A stretch of DNA of 64,000 nucleotides from Aquitalea magnusonii (lineage in GTDB: Bacteria > Pseudomonadota > Gammaproteobacteria > Burkholderiales > Chromobacteriaceae): positions 162,515 to 226,514 of the forward strand of contig NZ_QJKC01000006.1 in the NCBI RefSeq assembly GCF_003202035.1, in the 5' to 3' direction. Positions 18,062 to 28,274 of this stretch are shown here, piece by piece; the first letter of the stretch is position 1; the number at the start of each line of letters is the position of its first letter. The position numbers and the translations under genes are program-made. The notes beneath the pieces are model-generated. The model worked only from the letters and a program-made list of their open reading frames with translations. It was not told where the DNA came from and made no database searches.

Positions 18062-18090
18062 CAAAACGGCCAGACACTGTCTGGCCGTGG
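18062..18090 (-). terminator. Terminator between convergent DinB and zapE genes
   Basis: ACGGCCAGAC-ACT-GTCTGGCCGT is a perfect 10-bp stem. On the minus strand it is followed by TTTTGC, so it fits best as the end of zapE, and may also stop the DinB transcript. Confidence 0.7.
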
Positions 18091-18108
18091 GCAGCACAGC
18101 ACGGTATT

Positions 18109-19272
18109 TCAGATCACCACGCCCGGCGGTGGCTGGTCGTGGGTCTGGCCGGCACTCTGGTGCGGCAGCTCCAGATAACTCTTGGACTGCATTTCGGTCA
18201 GCCGGCTGGCGGTACGGAAAAACTCGCTGGCCTGTACGCCGTCGGTATAAATATCGTCGATGGGCACTGCGGCCGAAGCAATCAGCTTCACCCGGTTGTC
18301 GTAAAACACATCCACCAGCCAGGTAAAGCGGCGGGCAATGGAGGCATCCTTGGCCGCCAGCTTGGGAATACCGCTGATGAACACGGTATGGAATTCGGTG
18401 GCGATCTCCAGATAGTCGGTCTGGGCGCGCGGACCATCACAGATGGCCGGAAAATCAAACCAGATCATGCCCGGTGCCAGTTTCTTCAGCGGAATCTGCC
18501 GCCCCAGAATCTCGATTTCCTGCTTGGCAATCAGCGTCTCGCTGCTCAAGCGGCTAAACATGGCCTCCATGCGCGCCTCGGCAGCGGCATCGTCCGGCAC
18601 CATGAACAAGGGCTCACGGGTCAGTTCGCGCAGGCGATAGTCATTGCCACCATCCACATTCAGCACATTCAATTCGCGCTTGATCAAGTCAATGGTCGGC
18701 AGGAAGTTCTGCCGTTGCAAACCGTTCGGGTACAAGCCATCCGGCGGGTAGTTGGAAGTGGTCACCAGCACCACGCCACGCTCGAACAAGGCGCTGAGCA
18801 GGCGGCCCAGCATCATGGCATCGGCAATGTCGCTGACATGGAATTCGTCAAAACACAGCAGACGGGTTTCGCGGGCGATCTTGTCGGCATAGGCCAGCAA
18901 AGGGTCTTTGCTCCCCGCCAGCTGGCGCAGTTCGCGGTGCACCTCGGCCATGAAATTGTGGAAATGAATGCGGCGCTTGCGTCGATACGGCACGCAGGCG
19001 TAGAAGGCATCCATCAGGAAGCTCTTGCCACGCCCCACGCCCCCCCAGAAATACAGGCCACGCGGCACATCCGGGCTGCGCAGGCTGCGGCCCAGAAAGC
19101 GGTTGCGCTTGTCCTTGAATTCCAGCAATTGATGCCACAAGGCATCGAGCTCTTCGATGGCGGCTGCCTGTGCCGCATCATGAATGAAACCGGGCTTTTC
19201 ACTGGCGGCCTGGTACCAGGCCTTGGGGCTGGTCAGGGCGTTGCCATCCGGGGAAAAGGTATGCTGGGACAT
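18109..19272 (-). CDS. zapE: Cell-division ATPase ZapE (AFG1/LACE1 family)
   Basis: A 387-residue P-loop ATPase of the AFG1 family, which in E. coli joins the Z-ring and destabilises FtsZ polymers under stress. Walker A is GGVGRGKS within YFWGGVGRGKSFLMDAFY, and Walker B is the LLCFDEFHVSD block. The sensor region VVLVTTSNYPPDGLYPNGLQ is a family hallmark. The start at 19272 (MSQHTFSPDG) matches the family N-terminus; a longer in-frame ORF begins at 19494 but its extra 74 residues look non-coding. Confidence 0.93.
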   Translation of the reverse strand: MSQHTFSPDGNALTSPKAWYQAASEKPGFIHDAAQAAAIEELDALWHQLLEFKDKRNRFLGRSLRSPDVPRGLYFWGGVGRGKSFLMDAFYACVPYRRKRRIHFHNFMAEVHRELRQLAGSKDPLLAYADKIARETRLLCFDEFHVSDIADAMMLGRLLSALFERGVVLVTTSNYPPDGLYPNGLQRQNFLPTIDLIKRELNVLNVDGGNDYRLRELTREPLFMVPDDAAAEARMEAMFSRLSSETLIAKQEIEILGRQIPLKKLAPGMIWFDFPAICDGPRAQTDYLEIATEFHTVFISGIPKLAAKDASIARRFTWLVDVFYDNRVKLIASAAVPIDDIYTDGVQASEFFRTASRLTEMQSKSYLELPHQSAGQTHDQPPPGVVI

Positions 19273-19568
19273 GATGTGTGCTGTTCTGTTGTTGGTGTTG
19301 TGGCGCAGGCTGGCACCGGCGCAATAAAGCCATACCGCGAGCCCTGCCCGTCCGGCGATCAATAGCGCATGATAACCCGAATCGGCGCGCTGTCGGGCAA
19401 GTGAAAAACAAGGTCGGTCATGCTGCTGCAATCCATTGCCCCTGACAATTAGACCTGTCACCACGATCTGGCTGTAAAGCCTCCCGCCAGACATTCTTAA
19501 TGGGCTGCCGCCAGCCGGTCATGGCGGCATGCATTCCAGCAACGCACGACATCCTTACAGGTAGGTTC
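19273..19568. promoter_or_regulatory. Divergent control region between zapE and adc
   Basis: A 296-base region with no gene. It contains the inverted repeat TGACA-N8-TGTCA at 19443-19460, a possible operator for the acetoacetate decarboxylase operon. No regulator gene lies next to it. Confidence 0.35.
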
Positions 19569-20309
19569 ATGAATATCGAACAGATTCGTCGGCAAGCCTT
19601 TGCCATGCCGCTGACCAGCCCAGCCTTTCCTCCCGGCCCCTACCGCTTTTACCAGCGGGAATTCTTCATCATCAGCTACCGCACCGACCCGGACAAACTG
19701 CGGGCGGTGATTCCCGAACCATTGCAAATGATCGAGCCGGTGGTCAATTTCGAATTCATCCGCATGCCGGACTCCACCGGCTTTGGCGACTACACCGAAA
19801 GCGGCCAGGTGATTCCGGTTTCCTACCAGGGCAAAGCGGGCAACTACACCCACGCCATGTATCTGAATGACCACCCGCCCACCGCCGGCGGCCGCGAGTT
19901 GTGGGGCTTTCCGAAGAAAATGGCCTCCCCCCAGCTGAAAGTGCATACCGACACCCTGGTGGGCGAGCTGAACTATGGCCCGGTACGCGTGGCCACCGGC
20001 AGCATGGGCTACAAGCACCGGGAACTGGACCGCGCCGTCATAGCCCAAAGCCTGCGCGACACCCCCAACTACCTGCTGAAAATCATCCCTCATGTCGATG
20101 GCACGGCGCGCATCTGCGAACTGGTGAGCTTCCCCATGCTGGATGTCGAAGTGCATGGCGCCTGGACTGGACCTGCCGCCTTGTCACTCTCCCCCCATGC
20201 ACTGGCACCGGTGGCGGATTTACCGGTGCTGGAAATACTGGGTGCCAAACATTATGTTGCCGACCTGACTCTGGGCCTTGGCAAAGTTGAATTCGATTAT
20301 CTGCGCTGA
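19569..20309 (+). CDS. adc: Acetoacetate decarboxylase
   Basis: A 246-residue enzyme converting acetoacetate to acetone and CO2 by a Schiff-base lysine. The active-site motif [12 protein letters not shown] places the lysine pair at K116/K117, equivalent to Lys115/Lys116 of the Clostridium enzyme, and total length is close to its 244 residues. Other family blocks are present ([21 protein letters not shown] start, [11 protein letters not shown]). The start at 19569 fits the family and follows an AGG-type ribosome site. It is 16 bases upstream of the 3-hydroxybutyrate dehydrogenase gene, so both act on the same acetoacetate pool. Confidence 0.94.
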   Translation: MNIEQIRRQAFAMPLTSPAFPPGPYRFYQREFFIISYRTDPDKLRAVIPEPLQMIEPVVNFEFIRMPDSTGFGDYTESGQVIPVSYQGKAGNYTHAMYLNDHPPTAGGRELWGFPKKMASPQLKVHTDTLVGELNYGPVRVATGSMGYKHRELDRAVIAQSLRDTPNYLLKIIPHVDGTARICELVSFPMLDVEVHGAWTGPAALSLSPHALAPVADLPVLEILGAKHYVADLTLGLGKVEFDYLR

Positions 20310-20325
20310 CCAAAGGAGAAGAAGC

Positions 20326-21108
20326 ATGAAACTGCAAGGAAAAGTTGCCCTGATTACCGGCGCCGCCAGCGGCATCGGCCGCGCCATTGCCGAGACCTAT
20401 GCCCGCGAGGGCGCTGCGGTGGCCATTGCCGACATCAATCTGGCCGCAGCCGAGGCCACGGCCAAGGAAATCATCGCCGCAGGCGGCAAAGCCATGGGCG
20501 TGGCCATGGATGTCACCAATGAAGAGGCGGTCAATGCCGGCACCCAGGCCGTGGTGGATGCCTTTGGCCAGCTGGATATCCTGGTATCCAATGCCGGCAT
20601 CCAGATCATCAGCCCGCTGGTGGATTTCAGCTTTGCCGACTGGAAAAGGCTGCAAGCCATTCATGTCGATGGTGGTTTCCTCACCACCAAGGCCGCCCTG
20701 CCCCACATGTACAAGGACAAGCGCGGTGGCACCGTCATCTTCATGGGTTCGGTGCACTCGCACGAAGGCTCCAAGCTCAAGTCCGCCTATGTCGCAGCCA
20801 AGCATGCGCTGCTGGGGCTGAGCAAGGTACTGGCCAAGGAAGGGGCGGAATACAATGTCCGCTCCAATGTGATCTGCCCCGGCTTCGTGCGCACCCCGCT
20901 GGTGGAAAAGCAGATCCCCGAACAGGCCAAGACCCTGGGCATCTCCGAAGACGAAGTCATCAAGCACGTGATGCTGGGTGACACCGTCGATGGCGTCTTC
21001 ACCACCGTGGATGATATCGCCCAGACGGCACTCTACCTGGCCTCCTTCCCCAGCAATGCCCTGACCGGCCAGTCGATTGTGGTCAGCCATGGCTGGTACA
21101 TGCAATAA
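20326..21108 (+). CDS. bdhA: D-3-hydroxybutyrate dehydrogenase (SDR)
   Basis: A 260-residue short-chain dehydrogenase interconverting (R)-3-hydroxybutyrate and acetoacetate with NAD. The cofactor motif TGAASGIG is at 11-18, and the catalytic residues are S142, Y155 and K159. The segment [20 protein letters not shown] is characteristic of bacterial 3-hydroxybutyrate dehydrogenases. The start is preceded by AGGAG. It lies between adc and a patatin-like lipase, a set seen in polyhydroxybutyrate-metabolising proteobacteria. Confidence 0.94.
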   Translation: MKLQGKVALITGAASGIGRAIAETYAREGAAVAIADINLAAAEATAKEIIAAGGKAMGVAMDVTNEEAVNAGTQAVVDAFGQLDILVSNAGIQIISPLVDFSFADWKRLQAIHVDGGFLTTKAALPHMYKDKRGGTVIFMGSVHSHEGSKLKSAYVAAKHALLGLSKVLAKEGAEYNVRSNVICPGFVRTPLVEKQIPEQAKTLGISEDEVIKHVMLGDTVDGVFTTVDDIAQTALYLASFPSNALTGQSIVVSHGWYMQ

Positions 21109-21226
21109 AAGGCTGACACTACCGCTGCCGCAGCCATGCCTTCTGGCCCTGGCCGGTCTGCATCGGCTGCGCAGTCCCTGAGACGCCGCACCACGCAGTG
21201 AGCCGCTTCAGGCCGCAGCGGATAAT

Positions 21227-21261
21227 GAAGGGAGCCGCCCCCTTGGCGGCTGGCTCCCTTC
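21227..21261 (+). other. Large hairpin in the leader of the patatin gene
   Basis: The arms GAAGGGAGCCGCC and GGCGGCT-GGCTCCCTTC can form a long stem with a 4-base bulge; GGCT is repeated in one arm. It lies in the 203-base gap between bdhA and the patatin gene and has no T run, so it may be an mRNA processing or stability element. Confidence 0.5.
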
Positions 21262-21311
21262 CCTGGCATACCAGCAACCAGCCGCACAGCGATGTGCAAA
21301 CGGAGTATTGC

Positions 21312-22490
21312 ATGAGCGTTGGCTACGATCCGCAACACCAGCTTTATCAAAGCGCCAGCCTGCCGGCCGGCCATCAATACCATGTCGTCGCCCTGTTGCT
21401 GCAAGGTGGCGGCGCGCTGGGTTCCTACCAGCCTGGCGTCTATCAGGGCCTGGCCGAGGCCGACCTGCACCCCAACTGGGTGGCCGGCATTTCCATCGGG
21501 GCGCTCAATGCAGCCATCATTGCCGGCAACCCGCCCAACAAACGGGTGGACCAACTGCGCCGCTTCTGGGAAACCATCTGTCAGCCGCCATTACTTCCGG
21601 CAACGCCATTGAGTCATCTGGATACCAGCCAATGGCCAGACCCGATGCAGCACATGCTGGCCGGCTGGGAAGCCTGGCGCTCGCTACTGGAAGGTCAGAA
21701 CGGCTTCTATCGGCCGCGCCTGCCCTGGAGCTTTCACCAGTACAGCACACCGGCGGAGATCAGTTTTTACGACACCAGCCCGCTCAAGCAGACACTGGAA
21801 CAACTGGTGGATTTCGACCGCCTCAATGACAGCCGGCTGATGCGGGTGTCGGTTGGCGCGGTCAATGTGCGTACCGGCAACTTTGTCTATTTCGACAACA
21901 CACGGCAAAAGCTGCGAGCGGAGCATTTCATGGCCTCAGGTGCGTTGCCTCCGGGCTTTCCTGCGGTGGAAATCGACGGTGAGTTCTACTGGGATGGTGG
22001 TGTGGTGTCCAATACCCCGCTGGGGCAGCTGATTGGTGCCGATGAACGCAACAATACCCTGGCCTTCCAGGTAGACCTGTGGAGTGCGCGTGGCGACCTG
22101 CCCGGCAATATGAAGGAAGTGGCCATGCGCCAAAAAGACATCCAGTACTCCAGCCGCACCCGCATGATGACCGATGTACTGCGCCACGAACTGCACTTTC
22201 GCGAGATGCTGTCCGAGCTGATGGAGCTGGTTCCTGCCGAGCATCACGACAAGAAAATATTCCTGGCTGCGCAGCAGGCCGCCAGTAGCCAGCGGCTAAA
22301 TGTCATCCATCTGATTTATCAGGACAAGGTTTACGATGATCATTACAAAGACTACCAATTTGGCCTGCAAACCATGCGCCAGCACTGGCACAGCGGTTAT
22401 CAGGACATTCGCAACAGCCTGCAGCGCCCCGGCTGGCTGGACATGCCGGATGCGGCCAACTCCTGCGTGACCCACGATATTCATCGCTGA
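21312..22490 (+). CDS. Patatin-like phospholipase with DUF3734 C-terminal domain
   Basis: A 392-residue serine hydrolase. The patatin elements are all present: the oxyanion glycine loop LQGGGALGSYQPGVYQGL near residues 30-47, nucleophile S61 in GISIG, and D228 in DGG (YWDGGVVSNTP). The C-terminal ~110 residues (RHELHFREML, then YDDHYKDYQFGLQTM) match DUF3734. The start at 21312 follows CGGAG; a longer frame to 21198 reads through the leader hairpin. Patatin-like proteins next to bdhA have been described in PHB-accumulating bacteria, where a role in granule or lipid turnover is suspected. The true substrate is unknown. Confidence 0.88.
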   Translation: MSVGYDPQHQLYQSASLPAGHQYHVVALLLQGGGALGSYQPGVYQGLAEADLHPNWVAGISIGALNAAIIAGNPPNKRVDQLRRFWETICQPPLLPATPLSHLDTSQWPDPMQHMLAGWEAWRSLLEGQNGFYRPRLPWSFHQYSTPAEISFYDTSPLKQTLEQLVDFDRLNDSRLMRVSVGAVNVRTGNFVYFDNTRQKLRAEHFMASGALPPGFPAVEIDGEFYWDGGVVSNTPLGQLIGADERNNTLAFQVDLWSARGDLPGNMKEVAMRQKDIQYSSRTRMMTDVLRHELHFREMLSELMELVPAEHHDKKIFLAAQQAASSQRLNVIHLIYQDKVYDDHYKDYQFGLQTMRQHWHSGYQDIRNSLQRPGWLDMPDAANSCVTHDIHR

Positions 22491-22508
22491 ACAGACACCG
22501 CGCCCACC

Positions 22509-22550
22509 AATACAAAAAGCCGTTTCCTGATGGAAACGGCTTTTTGTATT
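22509..22550. terminator. Strong bidirectional terminator between patatin and cysM
   Basis: A perfect 19-bp inverted repeat with a TGAT loop (AATACAAAAAGCCGTTTCC and its complement). Each arm ends in a run of five T on its own strand, so it terminates both converging transcripts. Confidence 0.95.
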
Positions 22551-22562
22551 GAACTGTTCGTC

Positions 22563-23450
22563 CTACAGAGGAAACAGGCCCGTCGACAGGTAGCGGTCGC
22601 CACGGTCACACACGATGGATACGATGACCGCGTTTTCCAGCTGCCGGTTCAGCCGCAATGCCACCGCCAGGGCGCCACCGGAAGACGGACCGGCCAGAAT
22701 GCCTTCTTCTCGCGCCAGTTGGCGGGCGGTGTCTTCCGCCTCTTGCTGCGACACATGAATCAGCTGATCGATACGGCTGAAATCACAGATCCTGGGCAGG
22801 TACTCGTCTTCCCATTTGCGGATGCCGGGAATCTGGCTACCGGTTTCCGGCTGCACACCGATGATCTGGATGGCCGGATTCTGTTCTTTCAGATAACGGC
22901 TATTGCCCATGATGGTGCCGGTGGTCCCCATGCTGGAAACAAAGTGGGTGATCTTGCCCTGGGTATCGGCCCAGATTTCCGGCCCGGTTCCTTCATAGTG
23001 CGCCAGCGGATTATCCGGGTTGGCAAACTGGTCCAGAATCACCCCCAGCCCGGCACGCTGCATGCGGTGTGCTTCGTCGATGGCCCCCGGCATGGAAGCT
23101 TCTTTCGGAGTCAGAATCACCTCGGCACCATAGGCGCGCATGGTTTGCACGCGTTCGGTACTGGAGCCTTCCGGCATCAGCAGGATCATCTTGTAACCCA
23201 TCATGGCCGCCGCCATGGCCAGCGCAATGCCGGTATTGCCACTGGTCGGCTCGATCAGGGTATCCCCCGGCTTGATATCGCCACGTGCCTCGGCCCGGCG
23301 GATCATCGACAGCGCGGGGCGGTCCTTGACCGAACCGGCCGGATTATTCCCTTCCAGCTTGAGCAGCAGCACATTGCTGCTATCCCCCGGCATACGCTTG
23401 AGCCGAACCAGCGGCGTATGGCCGACGAAGTCTTCCAGATACTTGTACAC
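22563..23450 (-). CDS. cysM: Cysteine synthase B (O-acetylserine sulfhydrylase B)
   Basis: A 295-residue PLP enzyme making cysteine from O-acetylserine and sulfide or thiosulfate. The PLP lysine is K42 in GSVKDRPALSM, the phosphate loop is TSGNTG, and the CysM-type IGVQPETGSQIPGIRKW segment separates it from CysK. The start is taken as GTG at 23450 because AAGGAG lies 8 bases upstream; the in-frame ATG at 23477 lies upstream of that site and would put it inside the coding region. It converges on the patatin gene across a strong terminator. Confidence 0.95.
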   Translation of the reverse strand: MYKYLEDFVGHTPLVRLKRMPGDSSNVLLLKLEGNNPAGSVKDRPALSMIRRAEARGDIKPGDTLIEPTSGNTGIALAMAAAMMGYKMILLMPEGSSTERVQTMRAYGAEVILTPKEASMPGAIDEAHRMQRAGLGVILDQFANPDNPLAHYEGTGPEIWADTQGKITHFVSSMGTTGTIMGNSRYLKEQNPAIQIIGVQPETGSQIPGIRKWEDEYLPRICDFSRIDQLIHVSQQEAEDTARQLAREEGILAGPSSGGALAVALRLNRQLENAVIVSIVCDRGDRYLSTGLFPL

Positions 23451-23554
23451 GAGTGAGTCTCCTTGGCAGAGCGCCATTATACGACCTGGTGCTAACAGGC
23501 AGTCGAACCGTTATTTCTAATCAAATAACCAAGCAGCAAGCGCCATGGCAATGG

Positions 23555-23590
23555 CAATAAAAAAGCCGCCAAGCCTCAGGCATGGCGGCT
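23555..23590 (-). terminator. Rho-independent terminator after hldD
   Basis: On the minus strand AGCCGCCA / TGGCGGCT flank an 11-base loop and are followed by TTTTTTATTG, 20 bases after the hldD stop. Confidence 0.88.
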
Positions 23591-23609
23591 GGTGCGAATG
23601 GCCGGAGAC

Positions 23610-24605
23610 TTAGCGGCTGATCAGCCAGTCCACATAACGGTCCACGCCCTGCTCCACCGTCAGCATGGGGGCGCTGTAGCCGGCATCGCGCAGCTTGCCG
23701 ATATCGGCCTGGGTAAAGCTCTGGTATTTGCCCTTGAGCGCTTCCGGAAAATCGATGTACTCGATGATGCCCTGGGCCACCAGTTCGTCCAGGCTCAGTG
23801 CCGGCTTGCCTTCGTGGCGGCGGCAGGCATTGACGGTGGACACCGCCACATCGTTGAAAGGCTGGGCGCGGCCGGAGCCCAGGTTGAAAATGCCGCTCTT
23901 GCCCGGGTTATCCAGGAAATACAGATTGACCTTGACCACGTCTTCCACCGAGACAAAGTCACGGCTTTGCATGCCATTGCCCCAGCCATCATTGCTGCCA
24001 AACAGCTTGACCTTGCCGTGTTCGCGGTACTGGTTGAAGTTGTGGAAGGCCACCGAGGCCATGCGTCCCTTGTGCTGCTCTTGCGGGCCATAGACATTGA
24101 AATAGCGGAAGCCTACGGCCTGCGCGGACAGGCCTTCCTTCATGCGCTGGCGCAACACCTGGTCAAACAGGAATTTGGAGTAGCCATACACATTGAGCGG
24201 GCCTTCGTACTGGCGCTCTTCCTTGAAGATAGTGCCCTTGCCATAAGTAGCCGCGCTGGAGGCAAACAGGAACTGGATTTCCTCGTGCTGGCAGTAATCA
24301 AACAGCGCCAGTGTGTACTGATAGTTGTTATCCATCATGTACTTGCCGTCGTGGTTCATGGTGTCGGAGCAGGCACCCTGATGCAGGATGGCGCTGATCT
24401 CGCCCTCGAACTCGCCTTCCAGCAGCAGATTGAGGAAATCATGCTTGTCCAGGTAGTGGGCGATTTCACAGTCGACCAGATTGCGGAATTTGTCGCCGGA
24501 GGTCAGGTTGTCCACGGCGATGATGTCGGTCATACCGCGCTGGTTCAGCGCCTTGACGATATTGGAACCGATAAAGCCGGCGGCGCCGGTCACCACGATA
24601 GTCAT
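23610..24605 (-). CDS. hldD: ADP-L-glycero-D-manno-heptose 6-epimerase
   Basis: A 331-residue extended SDR that epimerises ADP-D-glycero-heptose to the L form used in the LPS inner core. The NADP-binding motif GAAGFIGS is at 7-14 and the catalytic YxxxK is Y140/K144 ([11 protein letters not shown]). The [20 protein letters not shown] block is highly typical. GAAAGGA lies upstream of the start. It ends a leftward set of genes that includes the heptose kinase and ugd. Confidence 0.97.
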   Translation of the reverse strand: MTIVVTGAAGFIGSNIVKALNQRGMTDIIAVDNLTSGDKFRNLVDCEIAHYLDKHDFLNLLLEGEFEGEISAILHQGACSDTMNHDGKYMMDNNYQYTLALFDYCQHEEIQFLFASSAATYGKGTIFKEERQYEGPLNVYGYSKFLFDQVLRQRMKEGLSAQAVGFRYFNVYGPQEQHKGRMASVAFHNFNQYREHGKVKLFGSNDGWGNGMQSRDFVSVEDVVKVNLYFLDNPGKSGIFNLGSGRAQPFNDVAVSTVNACRRHEGKPALSLDELVAQGIIEYIDFPEALKGKYQSFTQADIGKLRDAGYSAPMLTVEQGVDRYVDWLISR

Positions 24606-24616
24606 TGTGCGTCCTT

Positions 24617-25198
24617 TCAGAAGGAGGAGCCGGGCTGCTGCAAAAAGGCCAGCTCTTCCGGTGTGCTGGGGCGGCCCAGCAGGGCATTACGATGGGGAAA
24701 ACGGCCAAAACGGCGGATGATGTCGCGATGCCGCTGGGCGTAGTCGATGAATTCCGCACTGTGCGGGTAGCTTGCCAGCGTCTGGAACAGCGCGACGGAC
24801 ACATCCTGGTCGGCCAGCTGTTCGCTGTGTTCGAAAGGCAGATAGACAAACACCCGCGCCATCGGCGGCAGTGCCTGATCCGCGGCGGCGTCGACCAGCT
24901 GGCGTGCCGCAGCCAAGGCCAGCGCATCGCTGGCGAAAGCCTGGGCGCTGTCGCGATACATATTGCGTGACAGCTGATCCGTCAGGACGATATAGCCCAG
25001 CAGCGCCAGCGGCTCGGCCACTGACGGCATGGCCAGCTGCCCGCTCATGGCTGCTTGCCAGCCACTGGCAAAGCGCTGGCGCAACAGCTGGTCGAATTCA
25101 GCATCCTTGCGAAACCACTTGGCTTGCGGCTGCTGCATCAGCGCGGGCTCTGCACCACCAAACCAGCATTGCACCACCTCGTCCAGCACTGTTGTCAT
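24617..25198 (-). CDS. DUF924 family protein
   Basis: A 193-residue conserved protein of unknown function (DUF924). Family features seen are the N-terminal [11 protein letters not shown], a [19 protein letters not shown] block, [17 protein letters not shown] and the [13 protein letters not shown] segment near the C-terminus. It is helical with no signal peptide, so cytoplasmic. The start at 25198 is favoured by GGGG six bases before it; an ATG six bases upstream is too close to that site. It is inserted between the heptose kinase and epimerase genes with short spacers (11 and 26 bases), which hints at co-expression but not at a heptose role. Confidence 0.85.
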   Translation of the reverse strand: MTTVLDEVVQCWFGGAEPALMQQPQAKWFRKDAEFDQLLRQRFASGWQAAMSGQLAMPSVAEPLALLGYIVLTDQLSRNMYRDSAQAFASDALALAAARQLVDAAADQALPPMARVFVYLPFEHSEQLADQDVSVALFQTLASYPHSAEFIDYAQRHRDIIRRFGRFPHRNALLGRPSTPEELAFLQQPGSSF

Positions 25199-25224
25199 GT
25201 GCATCCCCAGCCCTGCGGCCACAG

Positions 25225-26187
25225 TCAAACTGCGAACAATTCCTGCTGGGTGCACACAGCCGTGCCCAGCTTGCCGACCACGATGCCCGCCGCGGCATTG
25301 GCCAGACTCATGGCCAGCGGCAGCGACAGCCCGGCCGCCAGGGCCAGACCCATGGTGCCGATCACGGTATCCCCCGCGCCGGATACATCGTAAACCTCGC
25401 GGGCGAAAGTCGGCTGGTGCAAGGCGCCTTCGGCACGGAACAGGGTCATGCCCTCTTCGCTACGGGTCACCAACAGGGCATCCAGCTGCAGTTCGCTGCG
25501 CAGTGCCTGGGCCTTGGCAATCAGCTGCTCCTCGCTATGCCAGCTGCCAGCCACCTCTTTGAACTCGCTGCGGTTCGGCGTCAGCAGGGTGGCACCGGCA
25601 TATTTGGCATAATCATCGCCCTTGGGGTCGATCAGCACCGGTTTGCCGGCAGCCCGTGCCAGCTCGATCATGCGTGCCACATGGGTGAGGCCACCCTTGC
25701 CGTAGTCGGACAGAATCACCACATCGTGCTCGGCCAGTACCGCCTGGTATTGCTCCAGCTTGTCCGCCAGGATTTCCCGGCTGGGTGCATCTTCGAAATC
25801 CAGCCGGATCAATTGCTGCTGACGCGCTACCACGCGCAACTTGATGGTGGTGGAAATGGCGGCATCACGCTTGAGCAAGGTGGTGATGCCATCTGCCAGC
25901 ATCAGTCGCTCCAGTGCAGTGGCTGCTTCGTCATCGCCCACCACCGACAGGATGGAGGCCTTGCCTCCCAGACTGGCGATATTACGCGCCACATTGGCCG
26001 CACCACCGGCGCGTTCTTCCATGCGGCCGATACGGGCCACCGGCACCGGTGCTTCCGGTGAAATGCGTGAAACATCGCCAAACCAGTAACGGTCCAGCAT
26101 CACATCGCCCACCACCAGCACACGGGCACGGGCCAGATCGGTGCTCAGCGTGGCACGGTCCAGCCCCAGTTCATGCAACAGATTCAT
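25225..26187 (-). CDS. hldA: D-glycero-beta-D-manno-heptose-7-phosphate kinase
   Basis: A 320-residue PfkB/ribokinase-fold kinase that phosphorylates heptose 7-phosphate at C1 in LPS core synthesis. The N-terminal GDVMLDRYWFGDVSRISPEA, the GGAANVARN motif and the C-terminal DVSGAGDTVIG (anion hole and catalytic Asp near 270) identify the RfaE kinase domain. The length covers the kinase alone; the adenylyltransferase domain fused to it in E. coli HldE is absent, so a separate hldC/rfaE2 gene is expected elsewhere. It starts 6 bases after the ugd stop. Confidence 0.95.
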   Translation of the reverse strand: MNLLHELGLDRATLSTDLARARVLVVGDVMLDRYWFGDVSRISPEAPVPVARIGRMEERAGGAANVARNIASLGGKASILSVVGDDEAATALERLMLADGITTLLKRDAAISTTIKLRVVARQQQLIRLDFEDAPSREILADKLEQYQAVLAEHDVVILSDYGKGGLTHVARMIELARAAGKPVLIDPKGDDYAKYAGATLLTPNRSEFKEVAGSWHSEEQLIAKAQALRSELQLDALLVTRSEEGMTLFRAEGALHQPTFAREVYDVSGAGDTVIGTMGLALAAGLSLPLAMSLANAAAGIVVGKLGTAVCTQQELFAV

Positions 26188-26193
26188 ACGGTT

Positions 26194-27513
26194 TTAGCGT
26201 CCTATCGCCTGATAGTCGAAACCCAGCTCACGCAGCCAGGCCGGATCATACATATTGCGGCCATCCAGAATCACCGGGTGCTTGAGGCTGGCCTTGATGG
26301 CGTCGAAGTCCGGCGCACGGAACATCTTCCATTCGGTGACAATCAGCAAGGCATCCGCTCCGCGCAGGGCAGCCATCATGTCATCGGCAAACTGCAGTGC
26401 CGGATTGTCACCCATGACGCGGCGCGCTTCATCGGCGGCGACCGGATCATAAGCTGCCACCGTGGCGCCACGACGGGTCAGTTCGGCGACGATGACACGG
26501 CTGGAGGCTTCACGCATATCGTCGGTATTCGGCTTGAACGCCAGACCCCACAAGGCAAAATGGTGACCGCTGAGATCCTCGCCAAAGCGTTTGACCAGCT
26601 TGTCCACCAGCCGGCGCTTTTGCGCTTCGTTGGCCTCTTCCACCGCCGTCAGCACGCGCATGGCGTGGCCTTGCTCGCGACCACTGGCCACCAGCGCCTT
26701 GACGTCTTTCGGGAAGCAGGAGCCGCCATAGCCGGCACCCGGATACAGGAAGTGATAACCGATGCGCGGATCGGAGCCGATACCACGGCGTACCAGCTCG
26801 ATGTCTGCGCCCAGATCTTCCGCCAGATTGGCCAGCTCGTTCATGAAGGAAATACGGGTGGCCAGCATGGCGTTGGCCGCGTATTTGGTCAGCTCGGCCG
26901 AGCGTACATCCATGAACAGGATACGGTCGTGATTGCGCTGGAAGGGAGCGTACAGGCGGCGCATCAGCTCGATGGCGCGTTCGTCTTCGGCACCGACCAC
27001 AATGCGGTCGGGCTTCATGAAGTCCTCGATGGCCGCACCTTCTTTCAGGAACTCGGGATTGGACACCACGCTATAAGCAATGTCGGCACCGCGTTCGGCC
27101 AGCGTGCTGGCAATCTGCGCCTTGACCTTGTCGGCCGTCCCGACCGGTACAGTGGATTTGTCCACCACCACCTTGGGCTCGGTCATGTACAGGCCGATAT
27201 TGCGCGCGGCAGCCAGCACATATTGCAGGTCGGCGGAGCCATCTTCATCCGGCGGAGTACCCACGGCAATGAACTGTACCTCGCCAAAGGCGACGGCGGC
27301 GGGGATATCCGTGGTAAAGGACAGGCGGCCAGCCTCGACATTACGCCGCACCATGTCATCCAGGCCAGGTTCGTAAATGGGAATGCCGCCTTGCTGCAAG
27401 GTGGTAATCTTGGCCGGGTCCACATCGAGACACAGCACATGGTTGCCCACTTCGGCAAGGCAGGTACCGGTGACCAGGCCAACATAGCCGGAACCAACAA
27501 CGGTGATCTTCAT
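26194..27513 (-). CDS. ugd: UDP-glucose 6-dehydrogenase
   Basis: A 439-residue enzyme oxidising UDP-glucose to UDP-glucuronate with NAD, feeding capsule, exopolysaccharide or LPS modification. The N-terminal dinucleotide fold starts [19 protein letters not shown], and the catalytic cysteine is near residue 263 in [16 protein letters not shown]. The middle-domain [14 protein letters not shown] motif is also present. It overlaps pyrF by four bases (ATGA on the minus strand), an unusual but tight coupling of pyrimidine and sugar-nucleotide genes. Confidence 0.97.
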   Translation of the reverse strand: MKITVVGSGYVGLVTGTCLAEVGNHVLCLDVDPAKITTLQQGGIPIYEPGLDDMVRRNVEAGRLSFTTDIPAAVAFGEVQFIAVGTPPDEDGSADLQYVLAAARNIGLYMTEPKVVVDKSTVPVGTADKVKAQIASTLAERGADIAYSVVSNPEFLKEGAAIEDFMKPDRIVVGAEDERAIELMRRLYAPFQRNHDRILFMDVRSAELTKYAANAMLATRISFMNELANLAEDLGADIELVRRGIGSDPRIGYHFLYPGAGYGGSCFPKDVKALVASGREQGHAMRVLTAVEEANEAQKRRLVDKLVKRFGEDLSGHHFALWGLAFKPNTDDMREASSRVIVAELTRRGATVAAYDPVAADEARRVMGDNPALQFADDMMAALRGADALLIVTEWKMFRAPDFDAIKASLKHPVILDGRNMYDPAWLRELGFDYQAIGR

Positions 27514-28256
27514 GCCTGTTCTGCCCGGTAAAGTGCGATATCGCGGTTGATCTTGCGCAGTACATCCAGCGGCTCATCGGCGCGCGTGATGGGGCGACCG
27601 ATCACCAGATAATCGGCACCGGCCTCCAGTGCGGCCACCGGGGTCATCACCCGGCGCTGATCGTCGGCAGCGCTATCTGCCAGGCGGATGCCCGGCGTGA
27701 CCAGCTGGAACTCCTTGCCCAGCGCGGCCTTGAGCATCGGCGCTTCCTGTGCCGAACACACCACGCCATCCAGGCCGCAGTCGCGGGTCAGGGTGGCCAG
27801 GCGCAACACCTGCTCCTGCGGCGAGACAGTGATGCCGATTTCCGCCAGATCGGCCGCTTCCATGCTGGTGAGCACGGTGACGGCAATCAGCAGCGGACGC
27901 TGGCTGTATTGCGCCAGCCCCTCGCGCGCGGCTTCCATCATGCGGCGGCCACCGGAGGCATGCACATTCACCATCCACACGCCGGCCTCGGCGGCAGCCT
28001 TGCAGGCATGGGCCACGGTGTTGGGAATGTCATGGAATTTCAGATCAAGAAATACCTGAAAGCCTCGCGCGGCAAGGCTTTCCACCAGGCCACGCCCGGT
28101 GGAGGTAAACAATTCCTTGCCCACTTTGAGCCGGCACTGCTGCGGGTCGAGACGGGCTGCAAATTCGAGAGCCGACGGCGCATCGGCAAAATCCAGCGCC
28201 ACAACGACAGGAGATGCCGGTTGCAGGTCCTGACCGGCGGCAATTAGCGGATTCAT
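27510..28256 (-). CDS. pyrF: Orotidine 5'-phosphate decarboxylase
   Basis: A 248-residue TIM-barrel enzyme making UMP from OMP. The catalytic signature is [14 protein letters not shown] with K73 and D76, and the phosphate loop is [12 protein letters not shown] near the C-terminus. CAGGAG precedes the start. It lies directly downstream of lapB, the arrangement found in many proteobacteria. Confidence 0.97.
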   Translation of the reverse strand: MNPLIAAGQDLQPASPVVVALDFADAPSALEFAARLDPQQCRLKVGKELFTSTGRGLVESLAARGFQVFLDLKFHDIPNTVAHACKAAAEAGVWMVNVHASGGRRMMEAAREGLAQYSQRPLLIAVTVLTSMEAADLAEIGITVSPQEQVLRLATLTRDCGLDGVVCSAQEAPMLKAALGKEFQLVTPGIRLADSAADDQRRVMTPVAALEAGADYLVIGRPITRADEPLDVLRKINRDIALYRAEQA

Positions 28257-28274
28257 GTTTTCTCCTGAATGCGA

